Assembly: GCA_963592435.1 (NCBI GenBank)
Contig: CAVAWT010000033.1
Location: forward strand, 1-18,839
Source: Phoenicibacter sp963592435
GTDB taxonomy: Bacteria > Actinomycetota > Coriobacteriia > Coriobacteriales > Eggerthellaceae
Length of the DNA: 18,839 nt
Direction of reading: 5' to 3'
Part shown: positions 7,804-14,806 of the stretch, one piece after another
Position numbering within the stretch: the first letter of the stretch is position 1
How the letters are laid out: every line of letters starts with the position of its first letter
Program-made: the position numbers and the translations under genes
The notes under the pieces: generated by a model
What the model was told of the DNA's origin: nothing
What the model saw: only the letters and a program-made list of their open reading frames with translations
Database searches by the model: none

Positions 7804-8325
7804 TCACACAAACCGAACCTCTATCGTTTTCTCCAAGGCATTCGCAACATCCTCAAGCAAACCAACAGTTGGGTTGCCACGTCCATTTTCTAAGTTACTC
7901 AAAGCTGACTGGGTGATTTTCGCGCGTTGAGCAAGTTCGCACTGTGTTATTCCAGTGGTTTCCCTAGCCTGCCTAATTTCCATGCCAAGCTTCTGAGCAA
8001 CAGGTATTAAGCTTGTTTCATTTGAAGCGTCAATCTCTCGAATAAAAAAATCATCCTGCTCACACTTGCCGTCTCCAACAATAAATAAAGCCATTTCGTC
8101 ATAGAACTCAAGGTTGTTGGCGCGAAGCACTTCACCCAAATTTTGACGACTTGAAGGAACAATGCGCTCTTTAATCCAGCGCTTAGTCCACTTGTTATCA
8201 ATGTGGCGTTTATTTTGGCGAACAAAGGGTACGAACAGCATCGGCACGTCGCTCTCGTCTGCATGCTCGTTAATGTCAATAAAGAAGCTGTCTTCTTCCA
8301 CGCTTTCGTCGTCCCAATTGAGCAC
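7804..8325 (-). CDS. Kinase-associated HTH protein, copy 1 (5' truncated)
   Basis: The open frame encodes an N-terminal domain (residues 1-105; MLFVPFVRQN and RIVPSSRQNLGEVLRANNLEFYDE are its best conserved parts relative to copy 2) joined to a C-terminal XRE helix-turn-helix (CELAQRAKITQSALSNLENG). It is a close paralogue of 15725-16300. Compared with that gene it has lost its original ATG and about 18 residues through a deletion that removed the end of the kinase gene. The first start left in frame is GTG 8325, without a well-placed Shine-Dalgarno site. The reading frame beyond the deletion is undamaged. It may still be translated and act as an orphan regulator, or be a recent pseudogene. 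Confidence 0.65.
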   Translation of the reverse strand: MLNWDDESVEEDSFFIDINEHADESDVPMLFVPFVRQNKRHIDNKWTKRWIKERIVPSSRQNLGEVLRANNLEFYDEMALFIVGDGKCEQDDFFIREIDASNETSLIPVAQKLGMEIRQARETTGITQCELAQRAKITQSALSNLENGRGNPTVGLLEDVANALEKTIEVRFV

Positions 8326-8336
8326 AGCACATGGTT

Positions 8337-8663
8337 GCGCTCCCCTTTCCTACGAAATGACCTAGAACGATTTAGCCAAGTCTCATGCTCCACATCATCA
8401 ACGCAAATGAGCGCATGAACCAACCTATATTCAACATGTTTCACGCCAAGAATTGACATTAAGCGACTTGCTACAATTTCATTGACGCATTCATGCCCAT
8501 AGATTCCCCTGTAACTGTCGTAACAAGACAGTTTGTAATACCAAAGACCACCACCAGTTTGTTCTTTCGACTTTTAAAAACAACCTGTTGTGCCTGAAGT
8601 GTTCGCACGTTCCGACCAGTCAAGGTGGCGCAAGTCCTGCAGTTTTGTTGTAATGTCGTTCAC
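8337..8663 (-). pseudogene. HipA-like kinase remnant, copy 1
   Basis: These 109 codons align without gaps to codons 1-109 of the intact kinase at 16287-17093, starting at GTG 8663. Codon 30, leucine TTA in the intact gene, is TAA (8576-8574) here. After arginine 109 the sequence jumps straight into the HTH gene (out of frame), so about 505 bp, including the catalytic DRH and DSG motifs, are missing. A shared GCG at both ends of the missing part suggests a microhomology deletion. The kinase cannot be made from this copy. Confidence 0.9.
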
Positions 8664-8696
8664 GATAAATCCTTTGCGGAAGACATTCATAAATTT

Positions 8697-8730
8697 ATAT
8701 ATATTTTATTATATATAAAATGTTAAAGGG
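8697..8730 (-). promoter_or_regulatory. AT-rich promoter/operator of kinase copy 1
   Basis: The run TTATATATAAAAT plus TTAAA (8709-8726) is shared with the region before the intact kinase (17128-17146). On the minus strand it contains TATAAT (8713-8708), about 45 nt before the start codon. Alternating TATATA blocks on both sides make it a plausible operator for the XRE partner. It outlived the loss of the kinase and could still drive the HTH copy. Confidence 0.45.
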
Positions 8731-8753
8731 AGAAAGAGTTCAGGGGAACAATT

Positions 8754-8767
8754 CAAAAACGTTTTTG
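8754..8767. promoter_or_regulatory. Perfect 14-bp palindrome
   Basis: CAAAAACGTTTTTG is a perfect 14-bp palindrome in the gap between the kinase remnant promoter and the HdeD terminator. It could be a regulator site or a remnant of a terminator. No adjacent gene is obviously controlled by it. Confidence 0.3.
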
Positions 8768-8832
8768 TTTTATTGATGAAAGTGCCAGCTCATAAAGACT
8801 AATGCAGGTGAGCGTAGGGTGAAAAATTGCAA

Positions 8833-8857
8833 AAAAAGAGGCATAAAGCCTCTTTTT
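8833..8857. terminator. Bidirectional rho-independent terminator
   Basis: AAAAAGAGGC, loop ATAAA, GCCTCTTTTT forms a 10-bp stem with an A run on one side and a T run on the other. It lies 46 bp after the stop of the HdeD-family gene on the minus strand and probably ends that transcript. Confidence 0.85.
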
Positions 8858-8902
8858 GAAATTCGAAAATTTAAAATTACTTTTAAAGCTTAAAAGCTAA
8901 TC

Positions 8903-9448
8903 CTAATTCTTAAATGTCTTCTTTGCATCGTTGATGCGCTTGCTCATAACGCCAACGAAAACGAGGTTGAAAATTCCGTCGCAAATCATAACAACGCCAG
9001 AAACAACCATAATGAAAGTGAATGGCGCAAACATGATGTAGAAACCGCAGATCATGAAGATGATTGAGAAGATGATGACAACAACGCCACCGCTAATTTT
9101 GTTGCGAACAGCGAAAATGCCTTCTGACAAAGTTACAGATGCATCGGCAATAACATACATTCCAGCCATGACTGTGAGCAAACTTGCAATCACATCTGGC
9201 CTCGAGAGACATAAAAGTCCAAAAAGGAAAAGAACAACGCCGCCGATAATCGACATTGCGACTCCTTCCGCATTAATGCAGCAGAAAATCACCTTCGTGA
9301 TGCCTGCAATAACAAGAAGTCCTCCCATAAAATAGCAAATGCTCACCCCTGCCAAAAGCGGTGAAGACAAAAACAGAATGCCCAGCAAAATGGAGGCAAT
9401 TCCGCTGGCAATAACGCTGCCTTTGACGCGATGTAATGTTTCTTTCAT
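8903..9448 (-). CDS. HdeD/DUF308-family membrane protein
   Basis: This 181-aa protein has six hydrophobic segments, arranged as three related hairpins (for example ASGIASILLGILFLSSPLLA, then repeated GGLLVIAGI / GGVVLFLFGLLCLS / GGVVVIIFSIIFMICGF units). This is the repeat pattern of the DUF308/HdeD family, inner-membrane proteins linked to acid resistance in enterobacteria but of unknown role in most others. ATG 9448 is chosen because AGAAAGG lies 7 nt upstream. It is transcribed away from the 83-bp repeat, which carries its TATAAT, and ends at the hairpin terminator. It appears to be a resident gene that borders the mobile material. Confidence 0.85.
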   Translation of the reverse strand: MKETLHRVKGSVIASGIASILLGILFLSSPLLAGVSICYFMGGLLVIAGITKVIFCCINAEGVAMSIIGGVVLFLFGLLCLSRPDVIASLLTVMAGMYVIADASVTLSEGIFAVRNKISGGVVVIIFSIIFMICGFYIMFAPFTFIMVVSGVVMICDGIFNLVFVGVMSKRINDAKKTFKN

Positions 9449-9461
9449 ATACAAACCTTTC

Positions 9462-9544
9462 TAAATCGTAATTAACATCGAACCGAAAATTATACTAGTA
9501 ATAAAGTAAAATTGAAACAATGAACACAGAAATGTTAGATAAAG
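9462..9544. repeat. 83-bp direct repeat, left copy (divergent promoter)
   Basis: Identical over 83 bp to 10703-10785. It contains divergent, overlapping -10 boxes around ACTAGT: TATACT on the plus strand and TATAAT on the minus strand. It also holds the first 25 nt of the small membrane protein gene. The left copy serves the HdeD-family gene. Confidence 0.95.
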
Positions 9545-9567
9545 GGGCAAAGGGTTGTTTGCTGTAA
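9520..9567 (+). pseudogene. Truncated 5' end of the small membrane protein gene
   Basis: The first eight codons and one further base match the gene at 10761 exactly, because they lie in the 83-bp repeat. The frame then runs into unrelated sequence and stops at TAA 9565-9567, so at most a 15-residue peptide would be made. It is a by-product of whatever inserted the nuclease gene. Confidence 0.8.
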
Positions 9568-9568
9568 C

Positions 9569-10657
9569 CTAGTTCGCTGTATCATCTTCGCTTTCGTTTT
9601 CATCCAGCACCTGCTCTTCAAGCAATTTCTGCAAGGCTTCCTTGCTTGGTAGCACAGTCTCATATTTGCTTGCAAAAATTTGTGTATTATCTTCTGGCAG
9701 GGTCATTTTCACAACGGCGTTATTTTTGTCTCTGCACAACACAATTCCTATTGTGGCGTTTTCTTCTGGGAGTTTTACTTTCCTGTCATAGTAGTTTACA
9801 TACATCTGCATCTGACCAATATCCTGGTGCTTCAATTCGCCAATTTTTAAATCGAACAACACAAAGCAGCGCAACAGACGGTTATAGAAAACTAGGTCCA
9901 CTATGAAATGCTCTTCATTGAACGTGAACCGCACCTGTCGTCCAACAAACGCAAAACCTGTGCCAAGTTCAAGCAGAAAACTTTGCAAATCATCAATGAT
10001 GTGGCTCTCCAACTCGTTCTCGGAATATTCAGGTAGCTCTTTCAAGCCGAGGAATTCCAACACATAGGGGTCTTTAACAGCATCTTTTGCTGTTTCAATC
10101 TTCTGTCCTTCCAACGCCAAACGATAAACCTTTTCTTTGTCTATGCTTAGGGCAATACGTTCGTAAAGCGAACTATTGTATTGTCGTTTCAGTTCTGCAA
10201 GGCTCCAGTTGTTCTTTACGGATTCAATTTCGTAAAAATGACGCTCGCCAATGTTGTCAATTCGCATGAGCTTTAAATAGTGCGACCAGCTTAAATAAAA
10301 CTTTCTGCCAGTGCTGACTGGCGGAAGGTTTTCGAATTGGCTAAACACTGTTTCGCCAATTTGGTCGTTGGAATATATCTTGTAAAATTGTCTGATGTTT
10401 TTCAGATTTCCAACCGAGAATCCTTTTCCATAAGTTTCTGTCAAATAGACTGACAATTCCTTTATGAGTTGAGTGCCATATGTTGCCCTCTGTTCTCCTT
10501 ACTGTTCCTCTTCCACAATCAGTCTGCCAATTTCATAGTAGGCGTAGACCATAGCAAGATTAACTGCAGTTTTTGCGTTCTTTCTTGCCTGTGCCAGCAC
10601 TTCAGACACGCTTTCTAAGAAGCTTTGGTTAATCGAGACAATTTTGTTATTGCTCAT
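9569..10657 (-). pseudogene. DUF1016/YhcG-family PD-(D/E)XK nuclease with one in-frame stop
   Basis: Starting at ATG 10657 (AGGGG upstream), 363 codons read in a single frame except for TAA at codon 53 (10501-10499). Both sides are undamaged and continuous: the N-terminal half has SVSEVLAQARKNAKTAVN and YYEIGRLIVEEEQ; the second opens GEQRATYGTQLIKELS and contains the catalytic region VDLVFYN...LFDLKIG, matching the D...(E/D)xK pattern of the DUF1016 nuclease domain. Total length is about that of E. coli YhcG (375 aa). Members are often found near restriction systems. The stop is probably a recent nonsense mutation; readthrough or a restart at TTG 10456 would give the nuclease domain alone. 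The whole gene lies between two copies of an 83-bp repeat, whose right copy would supply its promoter. Confidence 0.85.
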
Positions 10658-10702
10658 ATTCTTCCCCTCGCTACAAAACACCTGCAGAAATTTCTGATGT
10701 AG

Positions 10703-10785
10703 TAAATCGTAATTAACATCGAACCGAAAATTATACTAGTAATAAAGTAAAATTGAAACAATGAACACAGAAATGTTAGATAAAG
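10703..10785. repeat. 83-bp direct repeat, right copy
   Basis: Identical to 9462-9544. Its plus-strand TATACT serves the small membrane protein gene at 10761, and its minus-strand TATAAT is positioned to serve the DUF1016 gene. The repeated unit (start of left copy to start of right copy) is 1,241 bp. Confidence 0.95.
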
Positions 10786-11099
10786 ATTCGAATGGCGAAG
10801 AACCGCTCCACAAAAAGTTTATTGGAGCAGTTACCGATTTCAACACAATTGTTGCAATTATGCTTGCAATTTGTGCCCTAACAACAGCATGGGCAACGTG
10901 GATTGGCGACCTTCACAGAAGCGACCAAGATTCAAACTACGCTAAAGCCGAGCGCCTTAACACCGAAGCAATGGTTTTCGAACCATGGCACGTGGCAGTG
11001 CTTTTGGCACTTGGAGTTGTTTCAATGATTGTTGGCTACCTAATTCCAGCAATTGTCGTCAGCAGAAAAGACGCAGTGTCAGTGCTGAGGGCGAGGTAG
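10761..11099 (+). CDS. Small two-segment membrane protein, possibly chimeric
   Basis: This 112-aa protein has two hydrophobic segments, IVAIMLAICALTTAWATW (about 30-47) and WHVAVLLALGVVSMIVGYLI (about 76-95). The N-terminal half, AWATW followed by a hydrophilic helix with repeated acidic residues and Q/Y, recalls DUF4337-like proteins. The end, SMIVGYLIPAIVVSRKDAVSVLRAR, closely resembles the extreme C-terminus of FtsX/MacB-type ABC permeases. No single known family spans both. It may be a fusion left by a deletion near residue 72. No ABC ATPase gene is beside it. The ATG lies inside the right 83-bp repeat, with no clear Shine-Dalgarno site but a TATACT 23 nt upstream. Confidence 0.6.
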   Translation: MNTEMLDKDSNGEEPLHKKFIGAVTDFNTIVAIMLAICALTTAWATWIGDLHRSDQDSNYAKAERLNTEAMVFEPWHVAVLLALGVVSMIVGYLIPAIVVSRKDAVSVLRAR

Positions 11100-11114
11100 G
11101 GCTTGTCGGGTTAT

Positions 11115-11148
11115 TTTATGCATATTAACGATTTATGCATATTAACGA
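11115..11148. repeat. Tandem 17-bp repeat upstream of hipBA
   Basis: TTTATGCATATTAACGA occurs twice head to tail (11115-11131, 11132-11148), about 100 bp before hipB. Each unit holds the palindrome ATGCAT. It could be a pair of regulator sites for the TA pair or a simple duplication. Confidence 0.8.
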
Positions 11149-11249
11149 TATTAATTCGTTCTGAATAATTTGAACAAAAACTCTAGGGATTATTCCATTC
11201 GTAATAATTGTTCTTGTAGAATGTGTTATTATTATGAACGTAAGAATTT

Positions 11250-11468
11250 ATGAAAATTAACAATGCCACAGATTTAGGATGCGAAATTAGAAGGGCGAGA
11301 AAGATTCGTGGCTACACTCAGCAAGAGGTTGCCGATTTTTCTGGTTGCAGTTTAATGTTTGTGTCAAATTTGGAACGAGGAAAGCCCACTTCTGAACTCG
11401 AAAAGGCAATCAGGGTGGCAAACACGGTTGGACTAGACATCACCTGCACAATTCGCGGAGGACAGTGA
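11250..11468 (+). CDS. hipB: HipB-like antitoxin/repressor
   Basis: This 72-aa protein has one XRE helix-turn-helix (CEIRRARKIRGYTQQEVADF and CSLMFVSNLERGK), as expected for HipB. It binds its own promoter and neutralises HipA in the family model. AT-rich sequence with AATAAT...ATTATT symmetry (11200-11233) directly upstream may be the operator. The gene ends 1 nt before hipA. The Shine-Dalgarno site is weak. Another ATG at 11234 opens only an 8-codon frame. Confidence 0.9.
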   Translation: MKINNATDLGCEIRRARKIRGYTQQEVADFSGCSLMFVSNLERGKPTSELEKAIRVANTVGLDITCTIRGGQ

Positions 11469-11469
11469 A

Positions 11470-12726
11470 ATGTTGCTTGACGTTTTGGTTGAAATGAACG
11501 GTTCTTTCGAGCACGTTGGGCAAATTGTCACAAAACAGGCTGTAGGTGGCGTTTTTCAGTACAGTGAGAATTGGATTCAAGAGCACCCAAGCCTTCCTCT
11601 TTCCATTTCATTGCCCGTCTCGAGTGCTGAATTCAAAGAGCGCCAGATTAAGCCATATTTTGTAGGACTTTTGCCAGAAGGCGAAGCACTCGTCGAGGTT
11701 GCAAACAGGTTTAATGTTTCGCCTGCAAGCTATCTTAAGATTCTTCGCGCATTGGGGGATGAATGCATTGGTGCTGTGCGAATCTGCAGCGAGGAAGCTG
11801 GCGCTTCGTTGAAAAAACCCAACTATGAAGCTTTAACTGACGAAGAGATTGAACGAATTTCAACTGCATCCTACCCAACAAGTGCTCAGCTTAATGCTAA
11901 CGCCAAACTCTCCATTGCAGGCGCACAGTCTAAGACTGGTCTCTACATTGACCCCGAAACGAACGCGTTTTTTCTTCCCAAAAACACTGCTCCATCAAAT
12001 TGGATTGCCAAACCTTCAAGCAGACGTTTCAGCAACTTGATTGATAATGAATTTTTCTGCATGAACTTGGCCAAAAAATGCGACTTAAGTGTTGCGGAAT
12101 GCAGGCTTTCGGACACAGAAACTCCAATGCTGCTCATTAAAAGATTCGACCGCGTTAAGGATGCCTCCCGAAACAAAATCGATGGCCATGTGACTTTTTT
12201 AAGACTGTATCAAGAAGATTTTTGTCAAGCACTGGGAATTCAAAGTTCCAAAAAGTATGAAAGTCAGCATACGTTTTACGCCCGGAAATCTGGAGAGTTG
12301 TTGCGAAATTATTGCACTGACACTTTGAGCAGCATTGAAGGTTTTTTTAAACTTGTTGTTTTTAATTTTCTGATTGGGAACTGTGATGCGCATTTGAAAA
12401 ATTATTCACTAATTCGTTCTGAAAATTGGAGAGAAATCAACTTAGCCCCTGCGTATGACCTTGTTTCCACCGCAGTTTACGATGAGCTTGGAACGGGTTT
12501 AGCAATGCACATTGGATGCGCAAAAAAGTTGGAAAACGTTGAAACAGAAAGCTTTTTACAACTTGGTCGCGATTTAAACCTCTCAGCCAAGGTCACTAAT
12601 TCGCTGTTAGAACAATTCTGCGAACAATTTAATGCGAGCCTAAAAGCATACCCAGCAGAAAGCGAAGTTGCTAATTCAATTAAGCACGATTCGCTCAAAC
12701 GTCTTGGTCAATTGATGAAAGCGTAA
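11470..12726 (+). CDS. hipA: HipA-family serine/threonine kinase toxin
   Basis: At 418 aa this is a full-length HipA. Visible motifs are SIAGAQSK (148-155, holding the autophosphorylated serine position), the catalytic NCDAHLKN (305-312, with Asp307 as base) and the metal-binding PAYDLVST (327-334, Asp330). These equal Asp309 and Asp332 of E. coli HipA within two residues. The N-subdomain (VEMNGSFEHVGQIV onward) is present. In the E. coli model HipA phosphorylates glutamyl-tRNA synthetase, stalling growth; the target here is not known. GGAGG lies 8 nt upstream of the ATG, inside the end of hipB. The frame looks intact, so this is probably a working TA pair. Confidence 0.93.
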   Translation: MLLDVLVEMNGSFEHVGQIVTKQAVGGVFQYSENWIQEHPSLPLSISLPVSSAEFKERQIKPYFVGLLPEGEALVEVANRFNVSPASYLKILRALGDECIGAVRICSEEAGASLKKPNYEALTDEEIERISTASYPTSAQLNANAKLSIAGAQSKTGLYIDPETNAFFLPKNTAPSNWIAKPSSRRFSNLIDNEFFCMNLAKKCDLSVAECRLSDTETPMLLIKRFDRVKDASRNKIDGHVTFLRLYQEDFCQALGIQSSKKYESQHTFYARKSGELLRNYCTDTLSSIEGFFKLVVFNFLIGNCDAHLKNYSLIRSENWREINLAPAYDLVSTAVYDELGTGLAMHIGCAKKLENVETESFLQLGRDLNLSAKVTNSLLEQFCEQFNASLKAYPAESEVANSIKHDSLKRLGQLMKA

Positions 12727-12763
12727 ATGGCCAGGTGTTTTAGGTTTTAGAACCACCACCCAC

Positions 12764-13008
12764 GTCATCCTGAACGAGCGTAGCGAGTGAAGGATCTATG
12801 GTCAGGTGATGTAAGGTGTCGGAAACAAACCTTACTCCTAGACACCTTGATGACCAGATCCTTCGACGCCGTGCCTCTTCACTATGTTCAGAGTCACGCC
12901 GTCTCAGGATGATGTAGCTGGTGCTTCGCGCTCCTCTTAGATAACGTGCTACTTTAACGTCATCCTGAGCTACGTTACGTCAGCAAAGTGCGAAGGATCT
13001 GGACGGCA
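12764..13008. repeat. Cluster of three intergenic CGTCATCCTGA...GAAGGATCT repeats
   Basis: The 290-bp gap after hipA holds no gene. It contains three related units: 12764-12799 (plus), 12849-12921 (minus, longer, with an extra middle part) and 12958-13006 (plus). Each starts CGTCATCCTGA or near it and ends GAAGGATCT, with imperfect self-complementary middles. Alternate orientation lets neighbouring units fold into large hairpins. They resemble REP/MITE-like intergenic elements. This gap marks the edge of the second copy of the duplicated island. Confidence 0.75.
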
Positions 13009-13016
13009 AGGGGCAT

Positions 13017-13547
13017 TCACTCCATTGCCTTTACCTTCTCCTTAATAAACTCCACCTCCACCTTGTCAAAGGCATATTTTGCGTAAAGTTGGGCGTCGAT
13101 GTCGCTTATGGATGCGGTCCAGTTGATGTCGGAGTGAGGGGTGAAGTCTTGCAGGGGGACTTTTGCCCAAGTTGATTTTGAGTTATCCTGCGTGTTCTTT
13201 AGAATACAAGCATAAAACGCCATCAAAAACGAAGGAATGGTGCGCGCAAACCCACGCAGGCGGGCACGAGTGTCGTCTTCCGACTTCTTTTTCTTTGCAT
13301 TCTCTTCGTTCTCTACAACACTTTTCGCAGTTACAAACTCAATTTCAGGCATCTTTTCAGTCAAGGTGTTCGTCACTTCATAAATGAACTTAACTTGGTT
13401 CTGCTCGAAGTTGTGAGCAAATTTCTTCCGCGCTTCTTCAATTGCTTTTTCATCCAGCTTCGCATCGGCAATTTCACGTTTTAACTGCACTTTCGCTTTG
13501 GCGTAACTACTATTCTGAAGAGGTAATTTCACATGAAGCCTCGGCGT
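13017..13547 (-). pseudogene. Patchwork remnant of gene B (copy 2)
   Basis: Three pieces of gene B survive, fused in order: a 17-bp scrap identical to 2315-2331 (13531-13547), a block matching about 1595-1885 (13210-13503), and the extreme C-terminus matching 1-140 (13053-13192) plus the gene end. The helicase, methylase motifs and recognition region are gone. A 171-codon frame (13017-13532) happens to remain open, with the internal join at FLMA/FYACILKNTQDN, and could yield a basic coiled-coil-like peptide. No start signal or function is evident. It supplies the missing end of gene B for comparison: the stop is 36 bp beyond the match to window position 1. Confidence 0.9.
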
Positions 13548-13600
13548 ACCAAAGACAAAGATAATCAGGCTAAATTGGGTCCCTAAAAATAAGTTAAAGG

Positions 13601-13637
13601 TATAATTTATTCATAGAAATAATCATAATAAAAGGAG
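13601..13637 (+). promoter_or_regulatory. Promoter and ribosome site of the cassette methylase
   Basis: TATAAT (13601-13606) and AAAGGAG (13631-13637) precede the methylase start. No good -35 is visible. The ribosome site is 11 nt from TTG 13649, longer than usual. Confidence 0.55.
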
Positions 13638-13648
13638 CCAATACACAG

Positions 13649-14806
13649 TTGAACAGATCACTAAATAAGCACCTATCAAGGGAAGAAATTGTTAAAAATG
13701 GGAGCATTTATACAAGCCCTAAAATTGTAGACCTCGTTTTTAATTACACTGAACCCTTCATTAGTGAAAATACTGTGATTGCCGATTTTGGAGCAGGATA
13801 CGGTGCATTCTTAGAAAGGTTTCAGCAGAAAGGTCGCAGATGTTTTGCAACGGAGACTGATGTCAACTCATGCTTTATACTGGAAAATGATTTCCCTGAT
13901 ATTGAAGTCTACAATGAAAACTCTCTGACCAATGCAAGCCGTAACAAATACGACCTTCATGATTATGACGAACTCTTAGTAATCGGAAATCCGCCCTACA
14001 ATGACGTTACAAGCCAATATAAAAAAGGCGAAAAAGGAATCTTTGAGGTTGATTCAAACCTGAAAGCACGTGATTTGGGGACTTCTTTTTTGAAGTTATA
14101 TGACAAACTTCAAGCAACAACTATCTGTATCTTACATCCTCTTGCCTATCTTATTAAGAAAAACAATTTTGCGTCATTAAAGTCGTTCAAAGACAATTAT
14201 AAACTCCTGAAAGGAACTGTTTTTTCAAGTAAAGAATTTGTTGGTATAAAGAAAAACAGTGCTGAATTTCCAGTTGTTGCAGCTCTTTATTTAAGAGACG
14301 AAATGGGAATGACGTTTGAATTTATTCAAGATTTTGAGTTCGACATCTATCAATCAAACAAAACTTTCAAACTTAACAATATTTCTACAATTGATGGAGA
14401 AGTTCAAAAATATCCAAAAAAGGGACACTGCGAAGGTTTACAATTTTATACTCTACGGGATATGAACGCTCTTCTTCGTAATGCAACCTTTGTCGAAAAC
14501 AGGACGACTAACGCAATCGAAATTAACGACGAAAATCTTTACCAATATGCATGGCTAATGTTTTTGAAAGATAACTTCAGGCCAAAGGCAAACAGATTCC
14601 TTTATGGCAATCTCTCACCACTGTATCCTAAAAAAACTGAAGAAAAAGAATTCCAACGCGAAGTTGTGTCTTATGCTTTTAACAATAACTCTCTTGTAAG
14701 CCAATATTACAATTTGAACAAAATCGAATCTCTATATGGCACAGTTTCCAGCGACTATAATCAAATTTACCATGAAATGGATATGCTTAATAATTATTTT
14801 GCTTAA
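13649..14806 (+). CDS. Type II-like N6-adenine DNA methylase
   Basis: This 385-aa protein shows methylase motif X (IYTSPKIVDLVF, 20-31), motif I DFGAGYGAF (46-54, S-adenosylmethionine binding) and motif IV GNPPYN (113-118, catalytic). The remaining 260 residues would hold the target recognition region, so the order is X-I-IV-TRD (gamma class). The TTG start is supported by AAAGGAG and by the conserved motif X close behind; no ATG is available nearby. It faces the endonuclease gene and overlaps its end by 4 bp. Together they form a self-contained R-M cassette inserted into the remains of genes A and B. Its NPPY class implies adenine methylation; the site cannot be read from sequence alone. Confidence 0.88.
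   Translation: MNRSLNKHLSREEIVKNGSIYTSPKIVDLVFNYTEPFISENTVIADFGAGYGAFLERFQQKGRRCFATETDVNSCFILENDFPDIEVYNENSLTNASRNKYDLHDYDELLVIGNPPYNDVTSQYKKGEKGIFEVDSNLKARDLGTSFLKLYDKLQATTICILHPLAYLIKKNNFASLKSFKDNYKLLKGTVFSSKEFVGIKKNSAEFPVVAALYLRDEMGMTFEFIQDFEFDIYQSNKTFKLNNISTIDGEVQKYPKKGHCEGLQFYTLRDMNALLRNATFVENRTTNAIEINDENLYQYAWLMFLKDNFRPKANRFLYGNLSPLYPKKTEEKEFQREVVSYAFNNNSLVSQYYNLNKIESLYGTVSSDYNQIYHEMDMLNNYFA

Noticed and set aside
7679..7930. Plus-strand frame opposite the end of the HTH gene
   Set aside because: Antisense shadow without ribosome site; the opposite strand has the conserved protein.
8007..8459. A 150-codon minus-strand frame joining kinase residues to sequence over the HTH gene
   Set aside because: It is an accidental fusion created by the deletion: after arginine 109 it reads the HTH gene out of frame.
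9462..10785. Insertion sequence or integrase attachment sites
   Set aside because: No transposase or integrase gene, no terminal inverted repeats, and an 83-bp duplication is too long for a target-site duplication.
11115..11148. CRISPR array
   Set aside because: Two abutting 17-bp units without spacers; no cas genes.
12727..13016. tRNA or small RNA gene in the gap after hipA
   Set aside because: No cloverleaf or CCA end could be traced; the repeats explain the folding potential.
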